Assembly (NCBI GenBank): GCA_026225395.1
Contig: JAMFSR010000001.1
Coordinates: forward strand, 1-64,000
DNA length: 64,000 bases
Reading direction: 5' to 3'
Source: Granulicella sapmiensis
Lineage (GTDB): Bacteria; Acidobacteriota; Terriglobia; Terriglobales; Acidobacteriaceae
This document shows, in pieces, positions 23,847 to 32,405 of this stretch. The notes below the pieces were generated by a model. That model searched no databases and was not told the origin of the DNA. It saw nothing but the letters and a program-made list of their open reading frames with translations. Each line of letters starts with the position of its first letter. The stretch's first letter is position 1. The position numbers were made by a program, and so were the translations under genes.

Positions 23847-26228
23847 ATGCGCATCTTCACCCGCTACATCCTCCGCGAAGTCATCGGCTATGCCCTCCTC
23901 GGCGGCGTGCTCTTCACCTTTATCCTCTTCATGCGCTACCTGCTCCCGATCATGGAGCTTCTGGTGCGCGGCGCTGCCACGCCAACCGACATCCTCCGCC
24001 TCATCGGCTATCTATTGCCCAACTTCCTCACCCTCACCATCCCCATGGCCGTGCTCATCGGCATCCTGCTCGGCCTCAGCCGCCTGGCCGCGGACAGTGA
24101 AGTGACAGCCATGCGTGCCTCCGGCATGGGCGTCCTCTCGTTTGTTGGCATCGTCAGCATCTTCGCGGCGCTGTCCTGGGCCATCTGTCTTGGCAATACG
24201 CTTTACGTCGCTCCCAAAGCCGCTGCATCCCTGCTTCGCTATCAGGACGAAGTAGCCTCAGGCGGAGCTGCCGCTATCCAGGTGCAGCCGCGCGTCTTCT
24301 ACGAAGACTTCAAGAACTACGTCCTCTACGTGCAGGACGCTACTCCAGGCGCCAACGGCGCATCCGTCTGGCGCAACGTCTTCCTTGCCGACCTCACCCA
24401 GCCCGCCACGCCCCACATCATCACCGCGCAGGAAGCCATCGCCCTCAACGGCGGCCCGCAAACCCTGCGCATCCAGATGTTCGACGGCACCCGCCACGAC
24501 ATCGCCGCCAACGCACCCGACCAGTACAACATTGCCACCTTCAACGCCACCGAGCTTCCGATGCAGGTCGGCCAGCAGGAAGACTCCCACCTCAGCCGCA
24601 AAGATACGCCCATGGAAGCCCTTAGCCTCAGCGATGTCTGGCGGTGTTCCTACGGACACGCCGCTCCCGGCGACGCCACCAAAGATCCGCAGGCCTATAG
24701 GATCGAGTTGCAGCGCCGTCTCTCTTGGCCGGCGGCCTGCTTCGTGCTCATGCTCGTCGGTGTCCCACTTGGCCTGTCGTCCAAGCGCGGCGGCAAAGGC
24801 ACAGGCTTCGTCGTCACGCTCTGCCTGGTCTTTCTGTACTACATTCTGTCGTATGTGGGCGTTGCACTCGCCCGCGACGGCAAGCTCTCTGCGTTCTCCG
24901 GCGTCTGGGGTGCGAATCTGCTGTTTACTGCCGCCGGTTTGCTGCTCATCCAGCAACTTTCCCGCGGAGGCATCGCTCTCAACCTGGTCGCCAGCGCCGG
25001 CACCGCGCTCGGCAACCTCGCCACTCGGCTTCGTCCCTCCAGCCGCACCACCATTGAAGGCTCGGGCGCGGCCATGCGCCGGCTTCGCCGGGCGTTGCGT
25101 ATCCGTTTCCCGCTCATCCTCGACGAGTACGTCATGGGCAGCACGCTGCGAAACTTCATCCTCGTGCTCGTCTCGCTCTCGATGCTGTTCCTCGTCTTCA
25201 CGTTCTTCGAGCTTATCGGCGACATCATCAAGTACCGCACGCCGCTGGTTACCGTCTGGGAATACCTCGTCAACCTGATTCCCTTCATCCTCTACTCCAT
25301 CACGCCCCTTTGCGCGTTGGTCGCCGTGCTCATCACCTTCGGCGCGCTCTCGCGCACCTCCGAGCTCACGGCGATGAAGGCCACCGGCACCAGCCTCTAC
25401 CGCATCGTTGCCCCGGTCCTGCTCATCGCAGCCATACTCTCCGTCGCGCTCTTTGCCTTCGACGAAGATATCCTCCCCGCCGCCAACCGCCGCCAGGCAG
25501 CTCTCCGCGCCGTCATCAAGGGCAAGCCCGCGCAGACGTTCCTTCGCCCCGACCGCCAGTGGATGTCCGGCCAAAACATGACACCTGTCGGCGGAGAGCC
25601 CCAACCCACGCGCATCTTCTACTATCAGGCCTTCGATCCCAGCCAGGACGTCTTCGCCAACCTCACCGTATTCGAGTTCAAGCCGGGCACCTTCACCCTG
25701 ACGCGCCGCATCTTCGCCACCAGCGCCCACTGGGACTCCACCGTCAACGGCTGGATCTTCGAAAACGGCTGGCAGCGCACCTTCAATGGCGAAGTCACGG
25801 CCACCTATCAACCCTTCACCGTCAGCACCTTCCCCGCCATCCACGAGCAGCCGAGCTACTTCAAGAAAGACAACCGCCAATCGCAGGAGATGTCCTACTC
25901 CGAGCTCACCGGCTACATTGGCGATCTCAAGCAGTCCGGCTTTGACACCACACGCCTCCGCGTCCAGCTAAACCACAAGCTCGCCTACCCCCTGATGTCG
26001 TTCGTCATGGCTATCCTCGCCATACCGTTCGCGCTTTCCGCCGGCAAGCGCGGCAACCTGGCCGGCATGGGAGCAGGTATCGCCATCGCGATCACCTATT
26101 GGGTCGTCGCGCTCTTTTTTGAAAACCTCGGCGACGTCAACTCACTGCCGGCGATTCTCGCCGCGTGGTCGCCGGACATTCTCTTCGCCATGGTCGGAAG
26201 CTACCTGCTCCTGCGCGTTCCCACCTAG
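23847..26228 (+). CDS. lptFG: Fused LptF-LptG lipopolysaccharide export permease
   Basis: In most Gram-negatives LptF and LptG are two separate permease subunits that, with LptB, extract LPS from the inner membrane. Here both halves are in one 793-residue chain. The first half begins RIFTRYILREVIGYALLGGVLF and contains three N-terminal helices, a periplasmic jellyroll-type domain (about 125-260) and three further helices. After a linker (about 395-425) the second half restarts with LDEYVMGSTLRNFILVLVSL and repeats the same plan, ending FAMVGSYLLLRVPT. The duplication of YjgP/YjgQ architecture is directly visible. A stand-alone LptB is not in this window. Confidence 0.9.
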   Translation: MRIFTRYILREVIGYALLGGVLFTFILFMRYLLPIMELLVRGAATPTDILRLIGYLLPNFLTLTIPMAVLIGILLGLSRLAADSEVTAMRASGMGVLSFVGIVSIFAALSWAICLGNTLYVAPKAAASLLRYQDEVASGGAAAIQVQPRVFYEDFKNYVLYVQDATPGANGASVWRNVFLADLTQPATPHIITAQEAIALNGGPQTLRIQMFDGTRHDIAANAPDQYNIATFNATELPMQVGQQEDSHLSRKDTPMEALSLSDVWRCSYGHAAPGDATKDPQAYRIELQRRLSWPAACFVLMLVGVPLGLSSKRGGKGTGFVVTLCLVFLYYILSYVGVALARDGKLSAFSGVWGANLLFTAAGLLLIQQLSRGGIALNLVASAGTALGNLATRLRPSSRTTIEGSGAAMRRLRRALRIRFPLILDEYVMGSTLRNFILVLVSLSMLFLVFTFFELIGDIIKYRTPLVTVWEYLVNLIPFILYSITPLCALVAVLITFGALSRTSELTAMKATGTSLYRIVAPVLLIAAILSVALFAFDEDILPAANRRQAALRAVIKGKPAQTFLRPDRQWMSGQNMTPVGGEPQPTRIFYYQAFDPSQDVFANLTVFEFKPGTFTLTRRIFATSAHWDSTVNGWIFENGWQRTFNGEVTATYQPFTVSTFPAIHEQPSYFKKDNRQSQEMSYSELTGYIGDLKQSGFDTTRLRVQLNHKLAYPLMSFVMAILAIPFALSAGKRGNLAGMGAGIAIAITYWVVALFFENLGDVNSLPAILAAWSPDILFAMVGSYLLLRVPT

Positions 26229-26257
26229 CTCGTCCGGATCACCACCACATGGCGTGT

Positions 26258-26322
26258 CCCGGATTAGCAGCGGGCTTTAGCCCGCTGAATAACAAGCAAA
26301 AAAAGGGCTTCAGCCCTGGGCC
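26258..26322 (-). repeat. REP-like double palindrome (GGGCTAAAGCCC family)
   Basis: Read on the minus strand, it has CAGGGCTGAAGCCC, an A/T-rich spacer, then GCGGGCTAAAGCCCGC followed by GCTAATCCGGGA. The same order (palindrome, spacer of about 25-30 nt, second palindrome, CTAATCC) recurs at 41129, 54749, 56137, 57368, 57977 and 59447. Confidence 0.75.
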
Positions 26323-26353
26323 TTCTTTCACCTACAGGCGTGACGAAAAGCGT

Positions 26354-26590
26354 CTACCCCGCTCGCCCGCCCGGCTGCAGTGCGATCTGAATCGTATGTT
26401 GACTCGTCCACGCCGTCAGCACCACGGCTCCGTGCAGGCTCAGGCAGCTGTCCACCCGCACGGCTACCTTCGTCTCCCGCACCCGCTCGATCGCCGCCAA
26501 AGCAGTCGCATCCACTGCATGGGCCCACCAGCCAAGGACCGCAGCCACGGCAACCAAAGCCAAATCACGCACCAGCGGACGTTCCATCAT
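26354..26590 (-). CDS. Small membrane-anchored protein, tandem paralogue 1
   Basis: I do not recognise a family. The longer ORF in the track starts too early; the Met at 26590 follows GGAG by about 9 nt and begins MMERPLVRDLALVAVAAVLGWWAH, a single N-terminal helix. The remaining 50 residues (VDSCLSLHGAVVLTAW) would face the periplasm. The gene at 26685 upstream on the same strand encodes a protein with the same N-terminal plan (RDFVLLAFAAALGWWAH) and a nearly identical untranslated leader. The pair therefore looks like a tandem duplication with divergent C-termini. Length is 78 residues. Confidence 0.6.
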   Translation of the reverse strand: MMERPLVRDLALVAVAAVLGWWAHAVDATALAAIERVRETKVAVRVDSCLSLHGAVVLTAWTSQHTIQIALQPGGRAG

Positions 26591-26684
26591 CGCGGTCATC
26601 TCCAAAACAGATGGCAATAGGACTCCACACAAGCCATAAGGTTTCGGCTGAATGAAAAAATATTTGTCCTCTTTCCAGTTGCAC

Positions 26685-26999
26685 CTAGTGATTGCTGCCC
26701 ATCGGGCAGTTGGTGCGCTGGATCGGCCCGCCCGGCCGGTCGATCTGAAGACTGTAGGCACAGTTGATATGGTCGCTGTTGACGGCGGAAGGATACACGT
26801 ACAGCGTGCGCGTGCTCGGGTTATAAAGCGTCAGCGAGCCATAGATATTGGCGCCCCCGCCAAACTGGAACTCAAGACCGCTATCGGAAGGTTGGCTGGG
26901 CTCCGCGTGAACGGCATTGTTGGCCGAGTGAGCCCACCATCCAAGGGCGGCTGCAAAGGCAAGAAGCACAAAATCGCGCAGAAGCGAGCGTAGCGTCAT
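26685..26999 (-). CDS. Small membrane-anchored protein, tandem paralogue 2
   Basis: A 104-residue protein of unknown function. It starts with MTLRSLLRDFVLLAFAAALGWWAHS, an N-terminal membrane helix or uncleaved signal. A periplasmic part of about 70 residues follows (GGGANIYGSLTLYNPSTRTLYVYPS) that looks beta-rich, with two Cys that might pair. GGAGAGGACCCT precedes the ATG. Its leader (GAGTCCTACTTCCATCTG, then TTTGGAGA) is closely repeated before paralogue 1. Expression of both may respond to the same signal. Confidence 0.65.
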   Translation of the reverse strand: MTLRSLLRDFVLLAFAAALGWWAHSANNAVHAEPSQPSDSGLEFQFGGGANIYGSLTLYNPSTRTLYVYPSAVNSDHINCAYSLQIDRPGGPIQRTNCPMGSNH

Positions 27000-27131
27000 A
27001 GGGTCCTCTCCAAACAGATGGAAGTAGGACTCGCGCTTGCCTATAAAGTTTTGGAGGATCGCGAAAAATGTCTGCGAACCGACCCTCTCGCCTTCTCTAC
27101 GCTCTACACTCTATCCTCTACACTCTTCCCC

Positions 27132-27716
27132 ATGTCCGACAAACTCTCCCCATCGCGCCTCGAAGCCTTCTCCGACGGCGTAATCGCCGTCATCATCACC
27201 ATCATGGTGCTGGAGCTCAAAGTTCCGGGCAAAGAGGTCAGCAACCTCGTAGGCCTGCGCGAAGCTGCTCCCCTGCTCCTCGTCTACCTTCTCAGCTTCG
27301 TCCAGACCGGCATCTACTGGGTCAACCACCACTACCTCATCGACGACGTCGAGCAGGTCACGCACGGCATCCTCTGGGCTAACCTCGCGCTCCTGTTTAC
27401 CCTTTCACTCATCCCCTGGGCCACCAACTGGGTCGCCCTGCGCGGCATCTCGTCCTTTTCAGTAGCGCTCTACTGCATCGTCTGCCAGCTTCCCGCCCTC
27501 GCCTGGTTCATCCTCTCCACCCTCATCTGCCGCCGCAGCGGCAAGCCCCTGGCCGGCAGCCCCGGCCAGCAAATCGTCTCGACCATCCTCTACACCGGCG
27601 CCATCCCCGTCGCCTATTACAACCCCTACATCGCCCTCGCCATGATCAGCCTCGTCGCGGTCCGCTGGTTCCTGCCGCCGAAAAAAATCGTCGTCCTCAC
27701 CCAGAACTCCGAGTAA
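27132..27716 (+). CDS. TMEM175-like (DUF1211) potassium channel family protein
   Basis: A 194-residue integral membrane protein. The family hallmark is in the first helix, RLEAFSDGVIAVIITIMVLEL, with the FSDG motif that lines the pore in TMEM175-type channels. Further helices are PLLLVYLLSFVQTGIYWVNHH, LALLFTLSLIPWATNWV, YCIVCQLPALAWFILST and a final pair, giving six. The ATG at 27132 is preferred to the track start at 27018, because it opens directly on the conserved domain and is preceded by the same pyrimidine-rich 18-mer found before the PBP gene. It probably conducts K+ or protons; specificity is not shown. Confidence 0.87.
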   Translation: MSDKLSPSRLEAFSDGVIAVIITIMVLELKVPGKEVSNLVGLREAAPLLLVYLLSFVQTGIYWVNHHYLIDDVEQVTHGILWANLALLFTLSLIPWATNWVALRGISSFSVALYCIVCQLPALAWFILSTLICRRSGKPLAGSPGQQIVSTILYTGAIPVAYYNPYIALAMISLVAVRWFLPPKKIVVLTQNSE

Positions 27717-27813
27717 CCCGTCAACTTCGCGAACTTGCTTTCCCTTTGCGCACTTCGCGTCAAGGCAGTTGCTTTAGCACCTTACGCCGGAATGCACTAA
27801 ACTGTCTTTCGGC

Positions 27814-28728
27814 ATGAATCTGCAAGGCTGCGGTACCGCGCTCGTCACCCCTTTCCGTCCCGATGGCTCACTCGACGAGGCAGCGCTGCACGCGCACGTC
27901 AACTGGCAGATCGCAAACGGCATCACCCTCCTCATCCCCGCCGGCACCACCGGCGAAGCCTCCACGCTCTCCGAAGCCGAGATCTTCCGCGTCGTGGAAA
28001 CCACCGTCGCCGCCGCCGGCGGACGCGTCCCGGTCTTCGCCGGTTGCACGCACAACTCCACCGCCCAGGCCGCACTCAACGCCAAGAAGCTCTCCCGCAT
28101 CGACGGCCTCACCGGCCTCCTCACCGCCAATCCCTACTACAACCGCCCCGGCCAGGAAGGTCAGTACCAGCACTTCCGCGCCATCGCCGAAGCCACGGAC
28201 CTTCCCATCCTGCTCTACAACATCCCCGGCCGCACCGGCGCTAACCTCGAACCCGACACCGTCCTCCGCCTCGCCGACATCCCCAACATCGTAGGCATCA
28301 AGGAGTCCAGCGGCAACCTCGCCCAGATTACCGAGCTCATCACCAAGGCCCCACGCGCCTTCAAGGTCTTCTCCGGTGACGACGCCCTCGCCCTGCCCAC
28401 GCTCGCCGTCGGCGGCGCCGGCCTCATCTCCGTTGCTTCGAACGCCATCCCGCAGCAGATGGCTCAGATGGTCAACTCCGCGCTCACCGAAAACTGGGTC
28501 GCCGCCCGCCGCATCAATCGCCACTACTACGGCCTGATCCAGGCCAACTTCATCGAACCCAGCCCGGCCCCGATCAAAGCTGTACTGACTTTGCTCGGCC
28601 GCGGCAACGAGATTCTCCGCCTGCCGATGGTCCCGGTCACTGCGAAGTCGCGCCACAAGCTCGAAATGATCCTGGGCGAGCTAGGCCTGCTCCGCGACAG
28701 CCCGCAAGACCGTCTGCGCGTCTTTTAG
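27814..28728 (+). CDS. dapA: 4-Hydroxy-tetrahydrodipicolinate synthase
   Basis: This enzyme condenses pyruvate with aspartate semialdehyde in the first committed step of lysine and diaminopimelate synthesis. The TIM-barrel motifs are present: GTTGEASTLS, the Tyr in YNIPGRTG (near 135), and the Schiff-base Lys in GIKESSGN (near 163). Length is 304 residues, slightly above the usual 292. It appears monocistronic, with a convergent oxidoreductase 57 bp downstream. A TAAACT hexamer 17 nt before the ATG could be a -10 element. The product feeds peptidoglycan synthesis, which the PBP gene at 1.4 kb also serves. Confidence 0.95.
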   Translation: MNLQGCGTALVTPFRPDGSLDEAALHAHVNWQIANGITLLIPAGTTGEASTLSEAEIFRVVETTVAAAGGRVPVFAGCTHNSTAQAALNAKKLSRIDGLTGLLTANPYYNRPGQEGQYQHFRAIAEATDLPILLYNIPGRTGANLEPDTVLRLADIPNIVGIKESSGNLAQITELITKAPRAFKVFSGDDALALPTLAVGGAGLISVASNAIPQQMAQMVNSALTENWVAARRINRHYYGLIQANFIEPSPAPIKAVLTLLGRGNEILRLPMVPVTAKSRHKLEMILGELGLLRDSPQDRLRVF

Positions 28729-28785
28729 ATAACCCAGCCGCTTCGCTTTCCTCCGCGAAACTCGGCTCCCTCCGCGAACTCTGCG

Positions 28786-29718
28786 TCAAAGCCCCCGCAT
28801 CACCTGCTCCGTCACCCAATCCGTCCAAACCGCCTCATCCCCAGGGCACATCAACCCCTCCCCATCCCTTACCGCTGCCACAAAGTTCTCAATCGCCGGC
28901 AGATGCCGCAACTCCGCCGTAGGCAAACTCTCCTCACCACCCGGCCACAGCAGCAAATCCCCATTCAGCGGCGTCAGCACAATCTCTCCATCGGTCCCCA
29001 CCACGCGAAACTCATCCCTCGCCACATGCGAGTTCCACCGCGCATCCACCACAGCATGCACCCCACCCGCATACCCAATCAACACCGTAGCCGAGTCCTC
29101 CACCTTCAGCGCATGCAGCGCATTCGACCGCATCCCCACCGCCCGCTCCGGCTTCCCAAACAAATAATTGCAGGCATCGATCCGGTGCGACCCCACGTCA
29201 TACAGCGGCCCTCCGCCCGCAAACTTCGGATCACGCAACCACGCTCGCTCCTCACTCTCCAGCCAGCCATGATAAATCGCCTCCACAAACACCGGCTTGC
29301 CGATCGCACCCGCGGCAATCAACTCCTTCGCCCGCCGCAGCTTCGGATACCCCCGCCGGTAGTAGCTCACCCCAAACAGCACACCCGCTCGCGCAGCCTC
29401 ATCCACCATCTGCGCAGCTTCGCTGTAGTTCAGCGCTACCGGCTTCTCGCACAGCACATGCTTTCCCGCCCGCATCGCCGCAATCGCCTGCGGCGCATGC
29501 AAAAACACCGGCGACCCCACATACACCGCATCGATCGCCTCGTCCTCCAGCGCCTCATCCAGCGTCTCCCAGGCTTTGACACCGGGATACTCCGCAGCCT
29601 TCGTCAGATCCCGCGTCACCACGCCATACAGCACGCTACGCTCGTCCGCTTTAATCGCCGGGATAACCGCCTTGCGCGTAATATCCCCAATCCCCACCAC
29701 CAGCCAGTTCACATTCAT
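28786..29718 (-). CDS. Gfo/Idh/MocA-family NAD(P)-dependent oxidoreductase
   Basis: A cytoplasmic sugar or inositol dehydrogenase-type protein of about 310 residues. The Rossmann fold begins at NWLVVGIGDITRKAVIPAI; the family motif is HVLCEKPVALN, and the C-terminal alpha/beta domain contains GGGPLYDVGSHRIDACNYLFG with the usual His. The ATG at 29718 is preferred, since the 16 extra residues of the track ORF precede the nucleotide-binding strand. It is convergent with dapA. The substrate is not predictable. Confidence 0.9.
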   Translation of the reverse strand: MNVNWLVVGIGDITRKAVIPAIKADERSVLYGVVTRDLTKAAEYPGVKAWETLDEALEDEAIDAVYVGSPVFLHAPQAIAAMRAGKHVLCEKPVALNYSEAAQMVDEAARAGVLFGVSYYRRGYPKLRRAKELIAAGAIGKPVFVEAIYHGWLESEERAWLRDPKFAGGGPLYDVGSHRIDACNYLFGKPERAVGMRSNALHALKVEDSATVLIGYAGGVHAVVDARWNSHVARDEFRVVGTDGEIVLTPLNGDLLLWPGGEESLPTAELRHLPAIENFVAAVRDGEGLMCPGDEAVWTDWVTEQVMRGL

Positions 29719-29810
29719 CCGTACAGCATACCCCGTAGACTCAACGCGATAACCTAACCCCCGCACCCTCGTCTCATCGACATCGCCACTTCAACCCGCA
29801 AAGGTCAACC

Positions 29811-30359
29811 GTGAAAGCCTTCACCCTCCTTCTAGCCCTCACCCTCGCCGCAACCGCCGGCGCACAATCCACCTGGAAGAACCTACGCTTCGGCCAATCC
29901 CGCGACGACGTCCACAACGCCCTCACCGCGCAGGGCATCGCCGTCGAAACCAGCCAGGAAGGCGCGCTCCAGTCCACCAGCGACTACCCACTCTTCGTCC
30001 CCGGCCTCCGCCACCCCCTGCCGCTCCACACCGAGTTCCGCTTTACCGACTCCGGCGGCCTCATGGACATCACCCTCACCCTCGACATCCCCGCCATGCG
30101 CCAGAACTACAACGAGTTCCGCACCGACGACGCCTTGCTCGCCTTCGCCTCTGACCACCTCACCCGCGCCCTCACCGACATCTACGCCGCGCCCGTCTCC
30201 ACCACCTCCGAGTGCGACGCCGACCCCGCCACCTTCGCCAACAAGCCCACCGGCTGCACCATCAATTGGCACGGCACCGGCCAATCCATCGCCATCGACT
30301 GGCTCACCCGCCCCGCACACCTCTACATCCGCTATCAAATGCTCTCGCCCGATCTCTAA
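29811..30359 (+). CDS. Secreted protein of unknown function
   Basis: No family recognised. The first 19 residues (MKAFTLLLALTLAATAGAQ) form a classical Sec signal peptide with a cleavage site after AGA or GAQ. The 163-residue mature part starts STWKNLRFGQSRDDVHNAL, a pattern like small periplasmic proteins in which a DDVxxxL helix is followed by a beta sheet. It contains two Cys (SECDAD and TGCTIN) that might form a disulphide. It heads a run of three small same-strand genes (DinB-like, DUF4174). Confidence 0.7.
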   Translation: MKAFTLLLALTLAATAGAQSTWKNLRFGQSRDDVHNALTAQGIAVETSQEGALQSTSDYPLFVPGLRHPLPLHTEFRFTDSGGLMDITLTLDIPAMRQNYNEFRTDDALLAFASDHLTRALTDIYAAPVSTTSECDADPATFANKPTGCTINWHGTGQSIAIDWLTRPAHLYIRYQMLSPDL

Positions 30360-30398
30360 CCCTTGCGATCCACCCGCACGCACGCCCAAAATAGAAAC

Positions 30399-30893
30399 AT
30401 GCCGCTAGAAATCCCCGCCGACACCCTCATCCTCTGGAACGACCAAAGCGCCCAGCACTGGCACGACTTCCTCGTCGCCAACCCCGGCCTCATGGACATC
30501 TCTTGCGATATCGGCCGCGCGACCACCATCGCCCAGCTCTTCCAGCACATCGTCGCCGTCGAACTCCGCTACGCCCAGCGCCTCGCCTCCCAGCCCGAGT
30601 CCGACTACGCCGACATCCCCTTCGACTCGCCCGCCGCCATCTTCGCCACCCACACCCGCGCCCTGGACACCGTCCGCACGCTCCTCGCCGACCCCACTTA
30701 CGACTGGTCCCACGAAATCGAGTTCCAGACCATCACCGCCGGTCGCCTCCGCGCCTCCCGCCGCGCCATCCTCATCCACCTGCTCATGCACAGCATCCGC
30801 CATTACGCGCAACTCGCCACGCTCGCTCGCACCCACGGCTTCAAACCCACCTTTCCTGGCGACTACCTCTTCGTCGACGCCAAACGCGCCTGA
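30399..30893 (+). CDS. DinB-family four-helix protein
   Basis: A 164-residue protein of the DinB/YfiT-like metal-dependent helical-bundle superfamily. The three His expected to bind a divalent metal are in LFQHIVAVELRYAQ and in HLLMHSIRHYAQLA. No membrane segment is present. The ATG at 30399 is chosen over the track start 36 bp upstream, which has no Shine-Dalgarno and encodes a basic tail. Members act as thiol-dependent transferases or are of unknown role; the specific reaction is not predictable. Confidence 0.83.
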   Translation: MPLEIPADTLILWNDQSAQHWHDFLVANPGLMDISCDIGRATTIAQLFQHIVAVELRYAQRLASQPESDYADIPFDSPAAIFATHTRALDTVRTLLADPTYDWSHEIEFQTITAGRLRASRRAILIHLLMHSIRHYAQLATLARTHGFKPTFPGDYLFVDAKRA

Positions 30894-30909
30894 TCTGCAT
30901 CCAACGGGC

Positions 30910-31344
30910 ATGCACAATCTTCTAGCGATTGCTTCGCTCGCGATCCCGTTCGCCGCCGCCACGCTCGTTCCACGCGCCCAGGCCCAGCCCAACGGCATCG
31001 TCTCGCTCTACGAGCTCCGCCACACCTCGCGCCCGCTTCTCATCTTCGCCCCTAAACCCGACGACCCTCAGCTCGAAATCCAGGTCCGCCGCCTCACCCA
31101 GAACGCCGCCATGCTCGCCGAGCGCGACGTCGTCATCATCGCCATCCCTTTCGAAAGCCCCTCACCCACCGACGCCTCCCTAAGCCCCGACGAAGCCACC
31201 GAGGCCCGTCGCCGCTTCCACATCGCCCCCACCGACTTCACCGTCATCCTCCTCGGCAAAGACGGCAGCGAAAAGCTCCGCGACACCAAACCCTTCACCA
31301 TCGCCAAGCTCCGCGACACCATCGACGCCATGCCTATGCGCTAG
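30910..31344 (+). CDS. DUF4174-domain periplasmic protein
   Basis: A 144-residue protein with an N-terminal signal sequence (LLAIASLAIPFAAATLVPRAQA). The DUF4174 domain, thioredoxin-like in outline, follows: RPLLIFAPKPDDPQLEIQ, then ERDVVIIAIPFE and FTVILLGKDGSEKLRD. No CxxC is present, so it is not a redox thioredoxin. It lies 16 bp after the DinB-like gene and is probably co-transcribed. The function of the family is unknown. Confidence 0.82.
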   Translation: MHNLLAIASLAIPFAAATLVPRAQAQPNGIVSLYELRHTSRPLLIFAPKPDDPQLEIQVRRLTQNAAMLAERDVVIIAIPFESPSPTDASLSPDEATEARRRFHIAPTDFTVILLGKDGSEKLRDTKPFTIAKLRDTIDAMPMR

Positions 31345-31517
31345 GACGAAATCCGCGCCCACTCCCACTAACCCCACACGCGCCCCTGGTCTTGCTCTTG
31401 TCTTTCTGGTTTTCCATTCCGAGCAACGGGAGGAACCTGCTTCATCCCGTTCTTCACCCGCTCCGGCACAATGCCCCAGGGGAACATTCCCACCCCCACC
31501 CCCGTACCATCAACCCA

Positions 31518-32405
31518 ATGCCCCTCAAGCGTCCGCTTGCGCTAGCCCTCATCCTCCTCGCACTCCCTCTAGCGGCCCAGCAGCCCACTGCGCAGGACAT
31601 CATGGCCCGCGTAGCCGCCAACCAGGACGCCACCGAAGCCGCCCGCCTCCACTACGTCTACATCCAGCACGCCCACGTCCGCTCGCTCAAGGGCCACACC
31701 GTCCGCTGCGAAGAAACCACCGACACCCGCATCACCCCTACTGCCACCGGCTCCGACCAGCAGCTCATCAAGCTCGATGGCCGCCTGCTCCACAAGGGTC
31801 AATACATCACCTACACCCACCTCCCCACCATCGCCGAAACCGGCCATCCCAGCCCCAACACAGACGACATCAACATCGACAACGACGACGAAACCGACCG
31901 CGACATCGTCGAGCACATGCGCCACAACCTCACCAACGACAAATCGAAAGACGGCATCAGCGCCCGCCTCTTCCCCCTCACCTCAAAATCCCAGGCCGGC
32001 TACATCTTCCAGCTCCTCGGCCGCGCTCCCCTCAACGGCCACGACACCTTCCACCTCACCTTCCACCCGAAAGACACGTCAGACCAATCCAACTACGGCT
32101 GGAAGGGCGACGCCTGGATCGACACCGCCACCTTCCAGCCCGTCCTCGTCCGCACCGCCATGGCCCGCAACATCCCCTTCGCCGTCCGCACGCTACTCGG
32201 CACCAGCCTGCCCGGCCTCGGCTTCAGCGTCACCTACGCCCCCCAACCCGACGGCGTCTGGTTTCCCATCACCTTCGGCACCGAGTTCAAGATGCACATT
32301 CTCTTCTTCTTCAACCGCGAAATCATCATCGACGCCCACAACCTCGACTTCGAAAAAACCCACGTCACCTCGCAAATCCATCCCGCAGCCGAATCGGTCC
32401 CATAG
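31518..32405 (+). CDS. Secreted protein of unknown function, possibly LolA-like fold
   Basis: The start at 31518 gives a clear signal peptide (MPLKRPLALALILLALPLAAQ); the track ORF begins 126 bp earlier in sequence without coding character. The mature protein (about 275 residues) starts TAQDIMARVAANQDATEAAR and contains beta-rich segments (GDAWIDTATFQPVLVRT; GVWFPITFGTEFKMH). That order resembles outer-membrane-lipoprotein-sorting-type proteins, but I cannot confirm the family. Its last 41 bp overlap the convergent glycosyltransferase gene. Confidence 0.68.
   Translation: MPLKRPLALALILLALPLAAQQPTAQDIMARVAANQDATEAARLHYVYIQHAHVRSLKGHTVRCEETTDTRITPTATGSDQQLIKLDGRLLHKGQYITYTHLPTIAETGHPSPNTDDINIDNDDETDRDIVEHMRHNLTNDKSKDGISARLFPLTSKSQAGYIFQLLGRAPLNGHDTFHLTFHPKDTSDQSNYGWKGDAWIDTATFQPVLVRTAMARNIPFAVRTLLGTSLPGLGFSVTYAPQPDGVWFPITFGTEFKMHILFFFNREIIIDAHNLDFEKTHVTSQIHPAAESVP

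Noticed and set aside
24258-25880. 540-residue minus-strand ORF
   Set aside because: Antisense to the fused lptFG gene; no domain-like segments.
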